From contig DBYS01000011.1 of NCBI GenBank assembly GCA_002310195.1, positions 52,724-116,723 on the forward strand: 64,000 nucleotides of DNA. The letters are read 5' to 3'. Origin of the DNA: Bacteroidales bacterium UBA1180. GTDB taxonomy: Bacteria; Bacteroidota; Bacteroidia; Bacteroidales; Paludibacteraceae. The notes beneath the pieces are model-generated. The model saw only the letters and a program-made list of their open reading frames with translations. It was not told the DNA's origin and made no database searches. The first letter of the stretch is position 1. Every line of letters begins with the position of its first letter. The translations under genes and the position numbers were made by a program. Shown one piece after another: positions 43,609 through 52,815 of this stretch.

Positions 43609-44196
43609 TTATCGTATTATGTTGGCGAATGTCAAGAAAATGATCTTGAAATATTCGCCGAGTGTTTGATGTTCGATATATCGCATATTCAACGCGATCT
43701 TCGCAGGAATGATTTGCTCAATGTAGGTCTTGTCGGGGTCTGCTGCCTGAGCGAGGATCGTATTTTCGTCGATATACTCAATCGACGCATAATCGGTTAT
43801 CCCCGGACGGACAGAGAGGACGCGGCGTTGCTCCGGTGTATAGACATCCACATACCGCCGCACCTCCGGTCGCGGACCGACAAGTGACATATCACCGACA
43901 AGCACATTGCACAGTTGCGGCAATTCGTCGAGTTTGTACTTGCGGATATAGAAGCCCGCCCGCGTGACACGAGGGTCATGGTCACCGACGGTGATTAGGC
44001 TCATCTTGTCTGCTCCGATGCGCATCGAGCGGAACTTGAGCAGAAGGAAATCACGATTGTCCTTTCCTACCCTTGACTGGCGGTAAAACACCGGTCCGGG
44101 ATTGTCAATCACGATCCACAATGACACAATAATGAACACCGGCAAAAGCAAGAGCAGACCGATGAAGCTGAACACTATGTCACAAAACCTGATCAT
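43609..44196 (-). CDS. Initiating bacterial sugar transferase (PglC type)
   Basis: 195 residues. The size and motifs fit the short monotopic PglC form that transfers a phospho-sugar to undecaprenyl phosphate. It has an N-terminal membrane hairpin (IVFSFIGLLLLLPVFIIVSLWIVI), then GPVFYRQSRVGKDNRDFLLLKFRSMR, TRAGFYIRKYKLDELPQLCNVLVGDMSLVGPRPE and LSVRPGITDYASIEY. It overlaps the aminotransferase gene by 4 bp, and would start capsule repeat synthesis. Confidence 0.93.
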   Translation of the reverse strand: MIRFCDIVFSFIGLLLLLPVFIIVSLWIVIDNPGPVFYRQSRVGKDNRDFLLLKFRSMRIGADKMSLITVGDHDPRVTRAGFYIRKYKLDELPQLCNVLVGDMSLVGPRPEVRRYVDVYTPEQRRVLSVRPGITDYASIEYIDENTILAQAADPDKTYIEQIIPAKIALNMRYIEHQTLGEYFKIIFLTFANIIR

Positions 44197-45401
44197 CTAT
44201 GCGTAAGAATATCCGTGTATTGCTCAATGATGTAATCCACCTCTTCGTCGGTGAGGCGTGTATGCAGCGGAAGCGTTATCTCATTGGCGAAGTGCGCATA
44301 AGCGTTCGGGAAGTCAGCTATGTCGAACCCGAGTTGCTTATAGGCAGTCATCATAGGCAGAGGCTTGTAGTGAACATTGGTAGCAATGCCTCGTTCGGCC
44401 ATCGCAACGATGATGGCCTGGCGCTCCTCTAGCGAAGCATTCGGCACACGCGTGAGATAGAGGTGACCAGACGAGATGTGATCGTCGGAATAATGGTTGA
44501 GCACCTCAACGCCGAGCGGTTTGAATGCCGCATCATAGCGCTCGATGATCTCGCGCCGGCGCGCCAGCAGCGCAGGATAACGCTTCATCTGCACCAAGCC
44601 AAGTGCTGCCATGATATCCGTCATGTTGCACTTGTACCACGGTCCGATGATATCATACTCCCACGCACCGAGTTGGGTTTTGGCGAGTGCATCTTTCGAC
44701 TGTCCGTGCAACGAGAGAAGCTGCGCCTGATGATAGAGCGCCTCGTTGTCAATGCCCGGGATAGTGCGCCACGTGAGAGCTCCACCCTCTGCCGTGGTGA
44801 AGTTCTTGACAGCATGGAAACTGAACGCACTGAAGTCAGCAATCGAGCCGACCATCCGTCCGTGCCACGAAGCGCCGAAAGCATGTGCGGCATCAGCGCA
44901 GATCGCAATACGGCCGATAGCCCGTTGGATATCGTTGGCCGGACTAAAGAGTGCGCGTTTGCGCTCGACAATATCGAAGAGGGTTGTGTAGTCACAAGGT
45001 ATGCCTGCGAGGTCGACCGGGATGATGGCCTTGGTGCGATCAGTGATAGCGGCCTCCAGGGCACAGTAATCCATCTCCAGACTACCGGGCTGAACATCGA
45101 CAAAGATGATCGTTGCTCCCACATGCCATACAACCGATGCCGAAGCTGTGTAGGTATATGCAGGCACGATAACCTCGTCACCCTCGCCTATACCCAGCAA
45201 ACGCAAAGCCATCTCGGCACAAGCAGTCTGCGAATTAAGGCACACAGCACGCTCCGTGCCGACATAAGCGGCAATCTGTCGCTCGAGTTCCTTCGTTCGC
45301 GGACCGGTAGTAATCCAGCCGGACAGAATAGCGTCACGCACTTCGCTTGCCTCAGCTTCCGTCATGTCGGGCGGAGAAAACGGTATGTTGAATCGTTTCA
45401 T
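44193..45401 (-). CDS. DegT/DnrJ/EryC1-family aminotransferase (PglE-like)
   Basis: 402 residues. PLP-dependent aminotransferase acting on a 4-keto nucleotide sugar. It begins IPFSPPDMTEAEASEVRDAILSGWITTGP, and carries CLNSQTACAEMALRLLG, VPAYTYTASASVV, the Asp of CADAAHAFGAS and the PLP lysine in SFHAVKNFTTAEGGAL. In context with the 4,6-dehydratase and PglC-type transferase it likely makes a UDP-4-amino-6-deoxy-HexNAc used as the first sugar (inference). Confidence 0.92.
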   Translation of the reverse strand: MKRFNIPFSPPDMTEAEASEVRDAILSGWITTGPRTKELERQIAAYVGTERAVCLNSQTACAEMALRLLGIGEGDEVIVPAYTYTASASVVWHVGATIIFVDVQPGSLEMDYCALEAAITDRTKAIIPVDLAGIPCDYTTLFDIVERKRALFSPANDIQRAIGRIAICADAAHAFGASWHGRMVGSIADFSAFSFHAVKNFTTAEGGALTWRTIPGIDNEALYHQAQLLSLHGQSKDALAKTQLGAWEYDIIGPWYKCNMTDIMAALGLVQMKRYPALLARRREIIERYDAAFKPLGVEVLNHYSDDHISSGHLYLTRVPNASLEERQAIIVAMAERGIATNVHYKPLPMMTAYKQLGFDIADFPNAYAHFANEITLPLHTRLTDEEVDYIIEQYTDILTHR

Positions 45402-45410
45402 ATATTGGTT

Positions 45411-46604
45411 TTATTTGTCATTAAACTTGGCTATTATCCGCTTGAGACAATCGGTGAATTGTCCGGCAACGATCTCAAAAGTCAGATTATTCTCAATGTA
45501 AATACGAGCGTTACGCCCAATGTCTTCTCTGCGCTGCCGGTCGTCAATAAGGGCTGTTATCTCGCTTGCTAATTTCTCGTAATCTTTGCATATAACAATA
45601 TCCTGTCCGTTAACGATATTGTCCAATCCTTCGGCGCCGATCGTAGTAGTGACAACACAACAGCCCATGGACATCGCCTCCAGTATCTTGTTCTGCACTC
45701 CTGCGCCGGAGATCATAGGTACAACGACAAGTGTTGCATCGGCCAGATACTGCTGCGGGTTATCAACATACCCTGTAACTACCACACTGTCGGAAGCCAG
45801 TTTTCGCACAGACAGTGCCGGACGTGTGCCGACTATGTAAAACTTTGCATCCGGATGGACTTTTTCTATCTCCGGCATAACGCGATGCGCAAACGCAGTA
45901 ACGGCCACTATGTTCGGGTCGTAATACATAGAACCGACGAACACAAGATTTCTCTTGTCGTTCTGCGCAACGGCAGGGCGCAGTTCCGTGCTGTTGTTGA
46001 TGACAAAGATATCCTTGCCAATCGCAGGTGCGTTATGGATTATATACTGCCGGTCGATATCCGAGATGATGAAATGTCCGTCAAACTCATTGAATATCTT
46101 CGTTTCATACCGTGTTAGACGTTTGTATTCGATGCCGAACACCAGCTTCTTGATCAGGCCGACGTTATCAATCTCCTTGCGGTAACGCATCGAAAGCGCA
46201 TCGACATAATCGATGACTTTCCGGCAATTACGACCGGTGATATACTGCGCAGCACGAATGTTGTTGCAGAAAATGAAATCATACTCCGCTATATGCTCGT
46301 CGATGTAGCATTGCGCCGCGGACGAATAGAAATATGCGCACTGCAACGGTTTACCGCTCAACAGGCCCAAACATCCCCTCAAGATCATGGCTAACCTAGA
46401 GGTAGTGAACCCTACGACATGCCGGCAATAGGCATACAACGGAGATATATCCTGCGGTTCTGTCTGCTTGCTGCAAGTATATACGACATCCACCTCGCAC
46501 GTGAGAGCCAGCATCCGCAACATCTGATTGCTGCGAATGGTTGCCCCGTCGATGTTCGGCAGGAGCGTCTTAGAATTTATGACAAGAACGCGCGGTCGTT
46601 TCAT
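45411..46604 (-). CDS. GT4-type glycosyltransferase
   Basis: 397 residues, GT-B fold, retaining type. The N-terminal domain begins VLVINSKTLLPNIDGATIRS. The C-terminal donor domain has NLVFVGSMYYDPN and the motif SGAGVQNKILEAMSMGCCVVTT containing the nucleotide-binding Glu. It would add one sugar to the lipid-linked repeat; donor and acceptor are unknown. The spacer to its neighbour is 10 bp. Confidence 0.88.
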   Translation of the reverse strand: MKRPRVLVINSKTLLPNIDGATIRSNQMLRMLALTCEVDVVYTCSKQTEPQDISPLYAYCRHVVGFTTSRLAMILRGCLGLLSGKPLQCAYFYSSAAQCYIDEHIAEYDFIFCNNIRAAQYITGRNCRKVIDYVDALSMRYRKEIDNVGLIKKLVFGIEYKRLTRYETKIFNEFDGHFIISDIDRQYIIHNAPAIGKDIFVINNSTELRPAVAQNDKRNLVFVGSMYYDPNIVAVTAFAHRVMPEIEKVHPDAKFYIVGTRPALSVRKLASDSVVVTGYVDNPQQYLADATLVVVPMISGAGVQNKILEAMSMGCCVVTTTIGAEGLDNIVNGQDIVICKDYEKLASEITALIDDRQRREDIGRNARIYIENNLTFEIVAGQFTDCLKRIIAKFNDK

Positions 46605-46614
46605 ACACTACTCA

Positions 46615-47517
46615 TCACAATTTGAAATCAACAATAAAGTGTCTCTCACGCTTCTCAACAGGAGGCAACTGCATATAATCCCTATACAGGTTACGCAAGT
46701 ACGGCTCGTACTGATTGGGGATATACACTTTGATTCCCTCAAACTCCGCCTCGCGTGCCGGTATATACACCTCACGCGGGAAGATCTCGCCGTTATAGTA
46801 CTTGCGGCCGGTAGGTATACCCCACGGCCTGTCATCGCGGTCACAAGCCACGAAGCGGTCGAACCACCACACCCACTTGCGGTGGGGAATGATTCCGAAC
46901 AACTTACCCAACAGGCACTTAAGTTTATACCTGCGATTCATATCCTTGTCTAACGACATAAACTCCTTGAGATGTTCGCTCGGATACTGGGCATAGAGTA
47001 CCACGATGGAAATGAACTGCAGGCCATTAGCGATCAGTCCTTTGACAGCCTGTCCAAAGCGTGTGCGCGGCACTGCATCAAGAGCAAACACATCGATCGA
47101 TATGCCTTTTGGGAAAGGTGAGTTGCTGCTATAGATGTCTGTATTCACAGTGTTCCTGCGGTAAATCTTGAGGAACACATTCTTAGCATCAGTTTTTGGT
47201 GCCGGCGTATTGAACTCATACTGCTCACCCAAAGCGCCCTGCTCAAGCAAGACAATGAGTTGCTCGTAATCGCGTCGCGGCATGAGCAGATCCAGATCGT
47301 CATCCCATGGGATGAAACCCTTGTGCCGTATTGCGCCCAAGCAACTGCCTCCGCAGAGCATAGCTGTCAGGTTATGTGCCTCGCACAGCCGAACTATATC
47401 GATATACATCGCGAGCAAAGCCTGCTTCAAGGCTTGGCTCTCGGCATCGGTCAGCTCCCGCAAGTAATCGGTACGCTTAGCGAGTTCGTTCATCAATTCA
47501 GAATCAGATTTCATCAC
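46615..47517 (-). CDS. LicD-family phosphotransferase
   Basis: 300 residues. LicD-type enzymes transfer phosphocholine or ribitol/glycerol phosphate from CDP-activated donors to glycans. The signature is GGSCLGAIRHKGFIPWDDDLDLLMPR with the metal aspartates. Later features are FPKGISIDVFALDAVP and EGIKVYIPNQYEPYLRNLYRDYM. With the IspD-SDR fusion two genes away, CDP-ribitol is the likeliest donor (inference). Confidence 0.9.
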   Translation of the reverse strand: MMKSDSELMNELAKRTDYLRELTDAESQALKQALLAMYIDIVRLCEAHNLTAMLCGGSCLGAIRHKGFIPWDDDLDLLMPRRDYEQLIVLLEQGALGEQYEFNTPAPKTDAKNVFLKIYRRNTVNTDIYSSNSPFPKGISIDVFALDAVPRTRFGQAVKGLIANGLQFISIVVLYAQYPSEHLKEFMSLDKDMNRRYKLKCLLGKLFGIIPHRKWVWWFDRFVACDRDDRPWGIPTGRKYYNGEIFPREVYIPAREAEFEGIKVYIPNQYEPYLRNLYRDYMQLPPVEKRERHFIVDFKL

Positions 47518-47519
47518 TA

Positions 47520-48455
47520 TTATTGCCGGACAATATACTTGTCTTTGTTTTTGTAATCATTGTTTGAGACAAAGAAATTCTTTATCCACTTACTTGCACC
47601 GTGCATGAAATCGGCATCATACTGCCGTCCGATACGGATAAATTCACGCACCGCTTTCAGTCCGCCGAATTTGGCCGCCCACTTGAGGGAATACATCAGC
47701 GAATCCTGAAATTCGGGCAAGCCTATCTGCCGCAGGTATGCATTATTGCGAAGGATAACCTCATACCTGCAACGGCGGCTTTCGAGCGAATGTTGGTGCA
47801 CCAGACTACCACGTGCAATGGTTATGCAGTACACCTCCTCCTTGCACGCTGCAACGGAACGCGCATATACACCGACCAGAGTCGAGAAATGCACATCGTT
47901 ACCCCAGCGCGTCTGTTCGAACTCCAAATGGTTGTCAAACACCACGCTCGCACGAACCATCTTGCCGACAGGCTCATGAGAGTTGTAGCGCAACTGCCCT
48001 TCCGTTATATGATATGGATTGTCGAGAAAATCATCGACCTTCTCGATCAACTGCAAGTGTCTGTCACCCGGCAAGCCAGTATCCGAATAGACGCACGTGC
48101 TGTGAAAGTAAATCAGTTCGGCCCGATCGTCAAGATGCGCATCGAAGATCTGCCATGCTTGAGGCAGAAAATAATCGTCAGCATCGGCAAACAGCAGCCA
48201 CTTGCTATCCTCCACTTGACGCAGACCAACATTGCGCGCATAACCTGCCCCAAGCCCCTCTTTCGTAGCCGTGAACCGAACATTCGAACGTTGATGGCAG
48301 ACATTTGCTGTCTGTTCGACGTACTGCTCGTCGCTATTGTCATCAATCACCAGCACGTCGATATCCTTCCGCTCAGGAATGCTGCGCAGACACCGCTCCA
48401 GCAAATCGGGTGTGTTACGGTGAGGGATGATTACTGTATAATTATATTTAGCCAT
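47520..48455 (-). CDS. GT2-family glycosyltransferase
   Basis: 311 residues, GT-A fold. It begins YTVIIPHRNTPDLLERCLRSI, has VLVIDDNSDE and GAGYARNVGL, and the DxD motif in WLLFADADDYFL. The C-terminal part is helical without a membrane segment. It is an inverting transferase for the capsule repeat; specificity is unknown. Confidence 0.9.
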   Translation of the reverse strand: MAKYNYTVIIPHRNTPDLLERCLRSIPERKDIDVLVIDDNSDEQYVEQTANVCHQRSNVRFTATKEGLGAGYARNVGLRQVEDSKWLLFADADDYFLPQAWQIFDAHLDDRAELIYFHSTCVYSDTGLPGDRHLQLIEKVDDFLDNPYHITEGQLRYNSHEPVGKMVRASVVFDNHLEFEQTRWGNDVHFSTLVGVYARSVAACKEEVYCITIARGSLVHQHSLESRRCRYEVILRNNAYLRQIGLPEFQDSLMYSLKWAAKFGGLKAVREFIRIGRQYDADFMHGASKWIKNFFVSNNDYKNKDKYIVRQ

Positions 48456-48464
48456 TCTTTCGAA

Positions 48465-49835
48465 TCAGTTCCTTCTTCTGACATCTATCACCTCGCCTGT
48501 GGCGTTGGAGAAGACGGTATTAAACGATGCCACTGCTACATCCTCTGCCGGGAGGAGTGAGCCTTCGGGTTCGTTGCCAAAGTTCTGCACACGCATCGGC
48601 GTCTTGGTGCGTTCGGGATTGATGCAATTGACGCGAATACCGAACCCATTCCACTCCTCAGCAATGGCTTGCACGAAGTTCACTATCGCCGCCTTAGTTG
48701 CCGAATAGAGGCTGTACATCATTCGTCCGCGGGTATAGCTGCTACTGGTGTAGAACAGCAGCGAGCCACGACTGTCTCGCAAATACGGGAACGCCTCGCG
48801 CGCCACATTGATCACACCCAACAGATTAACGTTCAGCGAAGAGTTGACAGCCTCCTGCGACATCGACGTCAATGCCTCGCGGATCAGCACGCCGGCGGTA
48901 TTAACCACTACGTCAATACGTCCCTCTTTGGCATAAACATCGCTCAGTGCCTTGTGGACATTATCAACATTCGACACGTCGCAAGCATTTTGCGAACGAG
49001 AGAACGAATAGATACGTGCACCATGCTGCCGGCCGATAGCCATCATCTCGCCGCCAATACCGTAGCTGCCACCGAAGATTACAATCACTTTCTCCTTCAA
49101 TCCCTGCAACGCCTCGGGTGAGAGATGCTTCTGTTCGCCGCTCTGCGTGCGCAGTTGGAAAAGTTTGTCCAAGAGGAACAGGTCTTCGAGATACGTGAGC
49201 TTCATATTCGAGTTCTCGCCTGCCACGACAAAGATCGGTTCATCAGGCATATATCGCCGCACTGTGCCGCAATCGTCGGTAGTAACAAAGTTCGGGTCGG
49301 CGAGAGCAATCTCATAAGCACGCTTGATCGTGCCACGCTTGAAGCATTGCGGTGTCTGGCCGTTGCGCAGGTTTGCACGGTTGGGGATAAAATCGATGCA
49401 CTCGTTGGCATCCACTGAGATAATTGTATCCGTTGTCTTGGCAGCAACATCAACGGCATTGTAATGCTTGAGCGCTTCAATGCAATCCTTGATGATCCGC
49501 TCATTTACCAACGGGCGCACAGCGTCGTGCAAAAGGAGATTGGTATCATCGTCTGTATAGGCATTGATGGCCGCAAGGCTGCTGTCGTAGCGCTCTTTAC
49601 CGCCATTGAGAATCTTCTTGACTTTCTTGTATTGGTTCTTCACCACCAGCGCCTCCACGTCAGCCACGTAGTCAGGTTTGCTGACGATACAGATCTCGTC
49701 AATCAAGTCACAATTCTCAAACACATCGATGGTGTGCTCAATGACTTGTTTGCCGGCCACTTTCAGGAATTGTTTCGGTGTATCGTTTCCCAGTCGCGAA
49801 CCGCTTCCGCCGGCAAGTACTACTGCTACATTCAT
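48465..49835 (-). CDS. IspD-type cytidylyltransferase fused to SDR, probable CDP-ribitol synthase
   Basis: 456 residues. Residues 1-235 are an IspD/TarI-like cytidylyltransferase (VVLAGGSGSRLGNDTPKQFL, GGKERYDSSLAAI, HDAVRPLV, RNGQTPQCFK, TTDDCG). Residues 245-456 are a short-chain reductase (GGSYGIGGEMMAIG, NTAGVL, the catalytic Tyr-Lys in YSLYSATKAAIVNF). This fusion matches Haemophilus Bcs1/Acs1, a ribulose-5-phosphate reductase and CDP-ribitol pyrophosphorylase. Together with LicD it suggests ribitol phosphate in the capsule. A different pentitol cannot be excluded. Confidence 0.9.
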   Translation of the reverse strand: MNVAVVLAGGSGSRLGNDTPKQFLKVAGKQVIEHTIDVFENCDLIDEICIVSKPDYVADVEALVVKNQYKKVKKILNGGKERYDSSLAAINAYTDDDTNLLLHDAVRPLVNERIIKDCIEALKHYNAVDVAAKTTDTIISVDANECIDFIPNRANLRNGQTPQCFKRGTIKRAYEIALADPNFVTTDDCGTVRRYMPDEPIFVVAGENSNMKLTYLEDLFLLDKLFQLRTQSGEQKHLSPEALQGLKEKVIVIFGGSYGIGGEMMAIGRQHGARIYSFSRSQNACDVSNVDNVHKALSDVYAKEGRIDVVVNTAGVLIREALTSMSQEAVNSSLNVNLLGVINVAREAFPYLRDSRGSLLFYTSSSYTRGRMMYSLYSATKAAIVNFVQAIAEEWNGFGIRVNCINPERTKTPMRVQNFGNEPEGSLLPAEDVAVASFNTVFSNATGEVIDVRRRN

Positions 49836-49874
49836 ATCATTAGCGATTATATTGTTCGTTTTAATGTGTTCTGC

Positions 49875-50954
49875 TTATTCGTCATACAAAGCACGGTGCA
49901 AGGCTTGTATGTATTGATGTCCGAACTGCTTGTCCGGCTCAAGGTAATTGCCTTCTGCCCACTCGTTCCACGACTTGAGGAAGATTACTTTGTCGCCGTC
50001 AACATTCGGTTGTGTGGCATCGATGATCTGCCGCACATGCTGCTCAAACAATTCGGGTGTATTGTGTGCAAATATCGTTCCAACATACCCGCGGCGAGGC
50101 GTTGTGTCCCAGTTTGGATAGATGGTCGGATAGACATCATCTTTGATCAGCGAGGTGTCATACTTCTTCAGTATGGCCTTGTACGGAGTCTTAATCGGCC
50201 AATGCAGAAAGTGCGCCAACAACTTACGGAAATTACCCTGATTGAAGAAGTAGAACAGGCAATCGTAATTGAGTGCATCGAACGGCAACTTGCGGTATTC
50301 GTTCAATTCGTCCTTACGTCTGCACTGCGCGATGAAGTAAAAGCCTCCGAGCCCTTCCTTTTGCGCCAGTTCTTGCCAACGCTCAAGATGCTGCCTGATA
50401 TACGGATTTTCGTGAGGCGTATAGATAAGGAAGATCAAGCGATTGTCAATACGCATATATCTCGGGTCTTTGAATGCCGGCAGCATGGCATAGAAGTGTC
50501 GGTCGATATCCTCCACGCCAGGATAGAGTTGCTTCATCAACAGCTGACGGCTCAACGGAGATATCTCGCTATTCCACAACTTCTTCTCCCAGTTATGGTT
50601 CGCCCAACCGAGGCAGAACGGGAAATCCGGCTGCCCCAGACGTATCACCTCCTGAAGAGGTTTCTCTAATAGTTGACGGCCGTTGCCGAACCAGTAATGC
50701 CAATAGCAGAACCCGTCCACTCCTGCCTCACGAGCCAACTCGGCCTGCTTGAGCCTTACTTGCGAGTCGAGCAAGTCATAATAACCCAAGTCGGCAGGCA
50801 CATGCGGCTGCTTATGACCGCGGAACAGCGGACGTCCCTTGGTGACGTTCGTCCACTCGGTAAAACCTTTACCCCACCACAGGTCGTTCTCCGGTATGGG
50901 ATGGAACTGCGGGAGGTAGAATGCTATGACACGTGCCTTTCTATTACTATTCAT
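49875..50954 (-). CDS. WbsX-type (GH99-like) capsule biosynthesis protein
   Basis: 359 residues. The WbsX/GH99-like domain is clear: VIAFYLPQFHPIPENDLWWGKGFTEWTNV, ADLGYYDLLD, GVDGFCYWHYWFGNGRQLLEKPL, FCLGWANHNW and near the end IFLKSWNEWAEGNYLEPD. Such proteins are common in O-antigen and capsule loci, where they are thought to be glycosyltransferases or glycan-processing enzymes; the activity is unproven. Confidence 0.88.
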   Translation of the reverse strand: MNSNRKARVIAFYLPQFHPIPENDLWWGKGFTEWTNVTKGRPLFRGHKQPHVPADLGYYDLLDSQVRLKQAELAREAGVDGFCYWHYWFGNGRQLLEKPLQEVIRLGQPDFPFCLGWANHNWEKKLWNSEISPLSRQLLMKQLYPGVEDIDRHFYAMLPAFKDPRYMRIDNRLIFLIYTPHENPYIRQHLERWQELAQKEGLGGFYFIAQCRRKDELNEYRKLPFDALNYDCLFYFFNQGNFRKLLAHFLHWPIKTPYKAILKKYDTSLIKDDVYPTIYPNWDTTPRRGYVGTIFAHNTPELFEQHVRQIIDATQPNVDGDKVIFLKSWNEWAEGNYLEPDKQFGHQYIQALHRALYDE

Positions 50955-50968
50955 ATTGATGCCAAATA

Positions 50969-51544
50969 TTACTTTATTTGCTTGATTACCTTTGCCGGAA
51001 CACCTGCTACTATGCTATACGGCGGCACATCGTGTGTGACAACGCTGTTGGCAGCCACGATAGCCCCTTTGCCAATGTGTACACCGGCCATGATGGATGC
51101 TTTTTCGCCAATCCACACATTATCATCGATGATCACAGCACCCTTGCTGTATAACAGGCGGTCGAAAGGTGCTACATCCAACTGCTCCGCCGTAAACTCC
51201 CCGTGGGCATTATCGGTGATCAGCACTTTGGTACCTGTCAGTACATTGTTTCCGATCACGATGCGGTTGATGGCGGTGATATGTGCAAATTGACCGATAT
51301 TGCAGTTGTTACCGATGATGATTTCCGGCGTAAAGTGTTGTTCACCGAATATATCCCAAGCCGTCAAACGGCTGTCATTGCCCAAGATACAATTATCACC
51401 AATGCTAATGTACTGCTCACCCAAATAAACTGTATTCAGCCCGAGGAACGAGTGCCTGCCAAAGGCCTTGAAGTATCTGCGTCGAAAAGCAGTGCACAAG
51501 TGCACCTTGCACCGATTCCAATAGTATAATAGTTTTCTCATCAT
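50969..51544 (-). CDS. Hexapeptide-repeat O-acetyltransferase (WbbJ-like)
   Basis: 191 residues. A left-handed beta-helix of hexapeptide repeats (IIIGNNCNIGQFAHI; VIIDDNVWIGEKASIMAGVHIGKGAIVAANSVV) with the catalytic His in ITDNAHGEF and the end motif VPPYSIVAGVPAKVIK. It probably O- or N-acetylates the capsule repeat. The start overlaps the Wzy gene stop by 4 bp. Confidence 0.9.
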   Translation of the reverse strand: MMRKLLYYWNRCKVHLCTAFRRRYFKAFGRHSFLGLNTVYLGEQYISIGDNCILGNDSRLTAWDIFGEQHFTPEIIIGNNCNIGQFAHITAINRIVIGNNVLTGTKVLITDNAHGEFTAEQLDVAPFDRLLYSKGAVIIDDNVWIGEKASIMAGVHIGKGAIVAANSVVTHDVPPYSIVAGVPAKVIKQIK

Positions 51545-52815
51545 AATTCTGCTTGTTGTTTGCTCTTGGTTTCGTCACTGACAGCCGCGACTGCTTTCTT
51601 TTTCTTTTTGTCGTATTTGGTCACGCACACATAGTAAGCGATTATCAGCATGGCAAAGGTGCAGATAAAATGGTACGCCTCAAACAATGACATCAACAAT
51701 ATCACACAGATGCACACAACTGCATAAGCGCTCTGCGAGCTGTTACGCTTGGCTGCCGACACAAAGATGCAGGCAATGATTCCGATAAACAATCCGCATA
51801 ACACTACTCCACCCACAAGCAAAATCATCAGCCACAGGTTGTGCGGGCCACTGCCGCCTATGTTATCAACCATCCACTCTACGCCTTGTACGCCATAACC
51901 GGTCCACGGGCTGTCCAATATCATCACGACAGACTCCAGCCACAGGTAAATACGCATCGTGAAAGTAGAGTTCTTACCCAATACATTTTCAACGAACCCG
52001 GCCAATGCCGGCCAGTTCTGGATATCGTTGCCGCTCCACACAACTACGGCAAAGAACGCCACGTACACAAACAAGAATGCACCGATCCACAAGAACGGGT
52101 GCTTGATAATCTTGCGCAGGAAGAAATATGCCACGACTATCAATATGCCGACAGTGGAAGTCATTGACCCCATAGCAATAACTGTTCCGATAGACACAAG
52201 AGACAACATCATCATGTTCATGTATCCGCGGCCGGTCTGCAATGTATAAGCTCCGCTTACCATGAGAGCGATTAGCGATATAACACCGGTTTGATTGTAG
52301 TTGCCGAACAAGTATCGCGCTTTGTCGCCTGCGCCGATCCATTCGTCATCAAACCATAAGCCCTCGGGGAACAAGATATACAAAACGGTTGACAGGTATA
52401 CGAGGAAGGACAGCAATATGGCCAATGCATTGAGATGGCGTACGTAATCCTTCTGCCAATACAACTCGGCCAGTAACAGGATATTCCATACTGTCAGCCA
52501 GTAGTATACCTGCGTGAATTGCAGTTTCGGCACGCGCAAGAACGTAATTGTGATCAAGATGATCCACCACAGATGCACCCCGTAAGCAAATGGCCGGTGC
52601 TCCGATTTGATCGGGTGGTTCTTCTTGATATGCAGTCCGATCCACAATACGATACTTATGAGTTGCAGCAGTCGGTCAATCCAGTAACCGATGTCGCTCT
52701 TGGGCACAACAATGATGAACGGACACAACAGAATTGCGTATATGCCAATCAGCCCTGCGGTCAATGTGGCCTTGGGCATCGACTTCACTTTATATGTCCG
52801 GACATCAGCTGTCAT
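51541..52815 (-). CDS. wzy: Wzy-type polysaccharide polymerase
   Basis: 424 residues with about eleven to twelve membrane helices and the periplasmic Wzy_C-like loop (TFTMRIYLWLESVVMILDSPWTGYGVQGVEW). The C-terminal tail is Lys-rich. Between a flippase gene and an acetyltransferase gene, it is the best candidate for the polymerase. It overlaps both neighbours by 4 bp. Confidence 0.82.
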   Translation of the reverse strand: MTADVRTYKVKSMPKATLTAGLIGIYAILLCPFIIVVPKSDIGYWIDRLLQLISIVLWIGLHIKKNHPIKSEHRPFAYGVHLWWIILITITFLRVPKLQFTQVYYWLTVWNILLLAELYWQKDYVRHLNALAILLSFLVYLSTVLYILFPEGLWFDDEWIGAGDKARYLFGNYNQTGVISLIALMVSGAYTLQTGRGYMNMMMLSLVSIGTVIAMGSMTSTVGILIVVAYFFLRKIIKHPFLWIGAFLFVYVAFFAVVVWSGNDIQNWPALAGFVENVLGKNSTFTMRIYLWLESVVMILDSPWTGYGVQGVEWMVDNIGGSGPHNLWLMILLVGGVVLCGLFIGIIACIFVSAAKRNSSQSAYAVVCICVILLMSLFEAYHFICTFAMLIIAYYVCVTKYDKKKKKAVAAVSDETKSKQQAEL

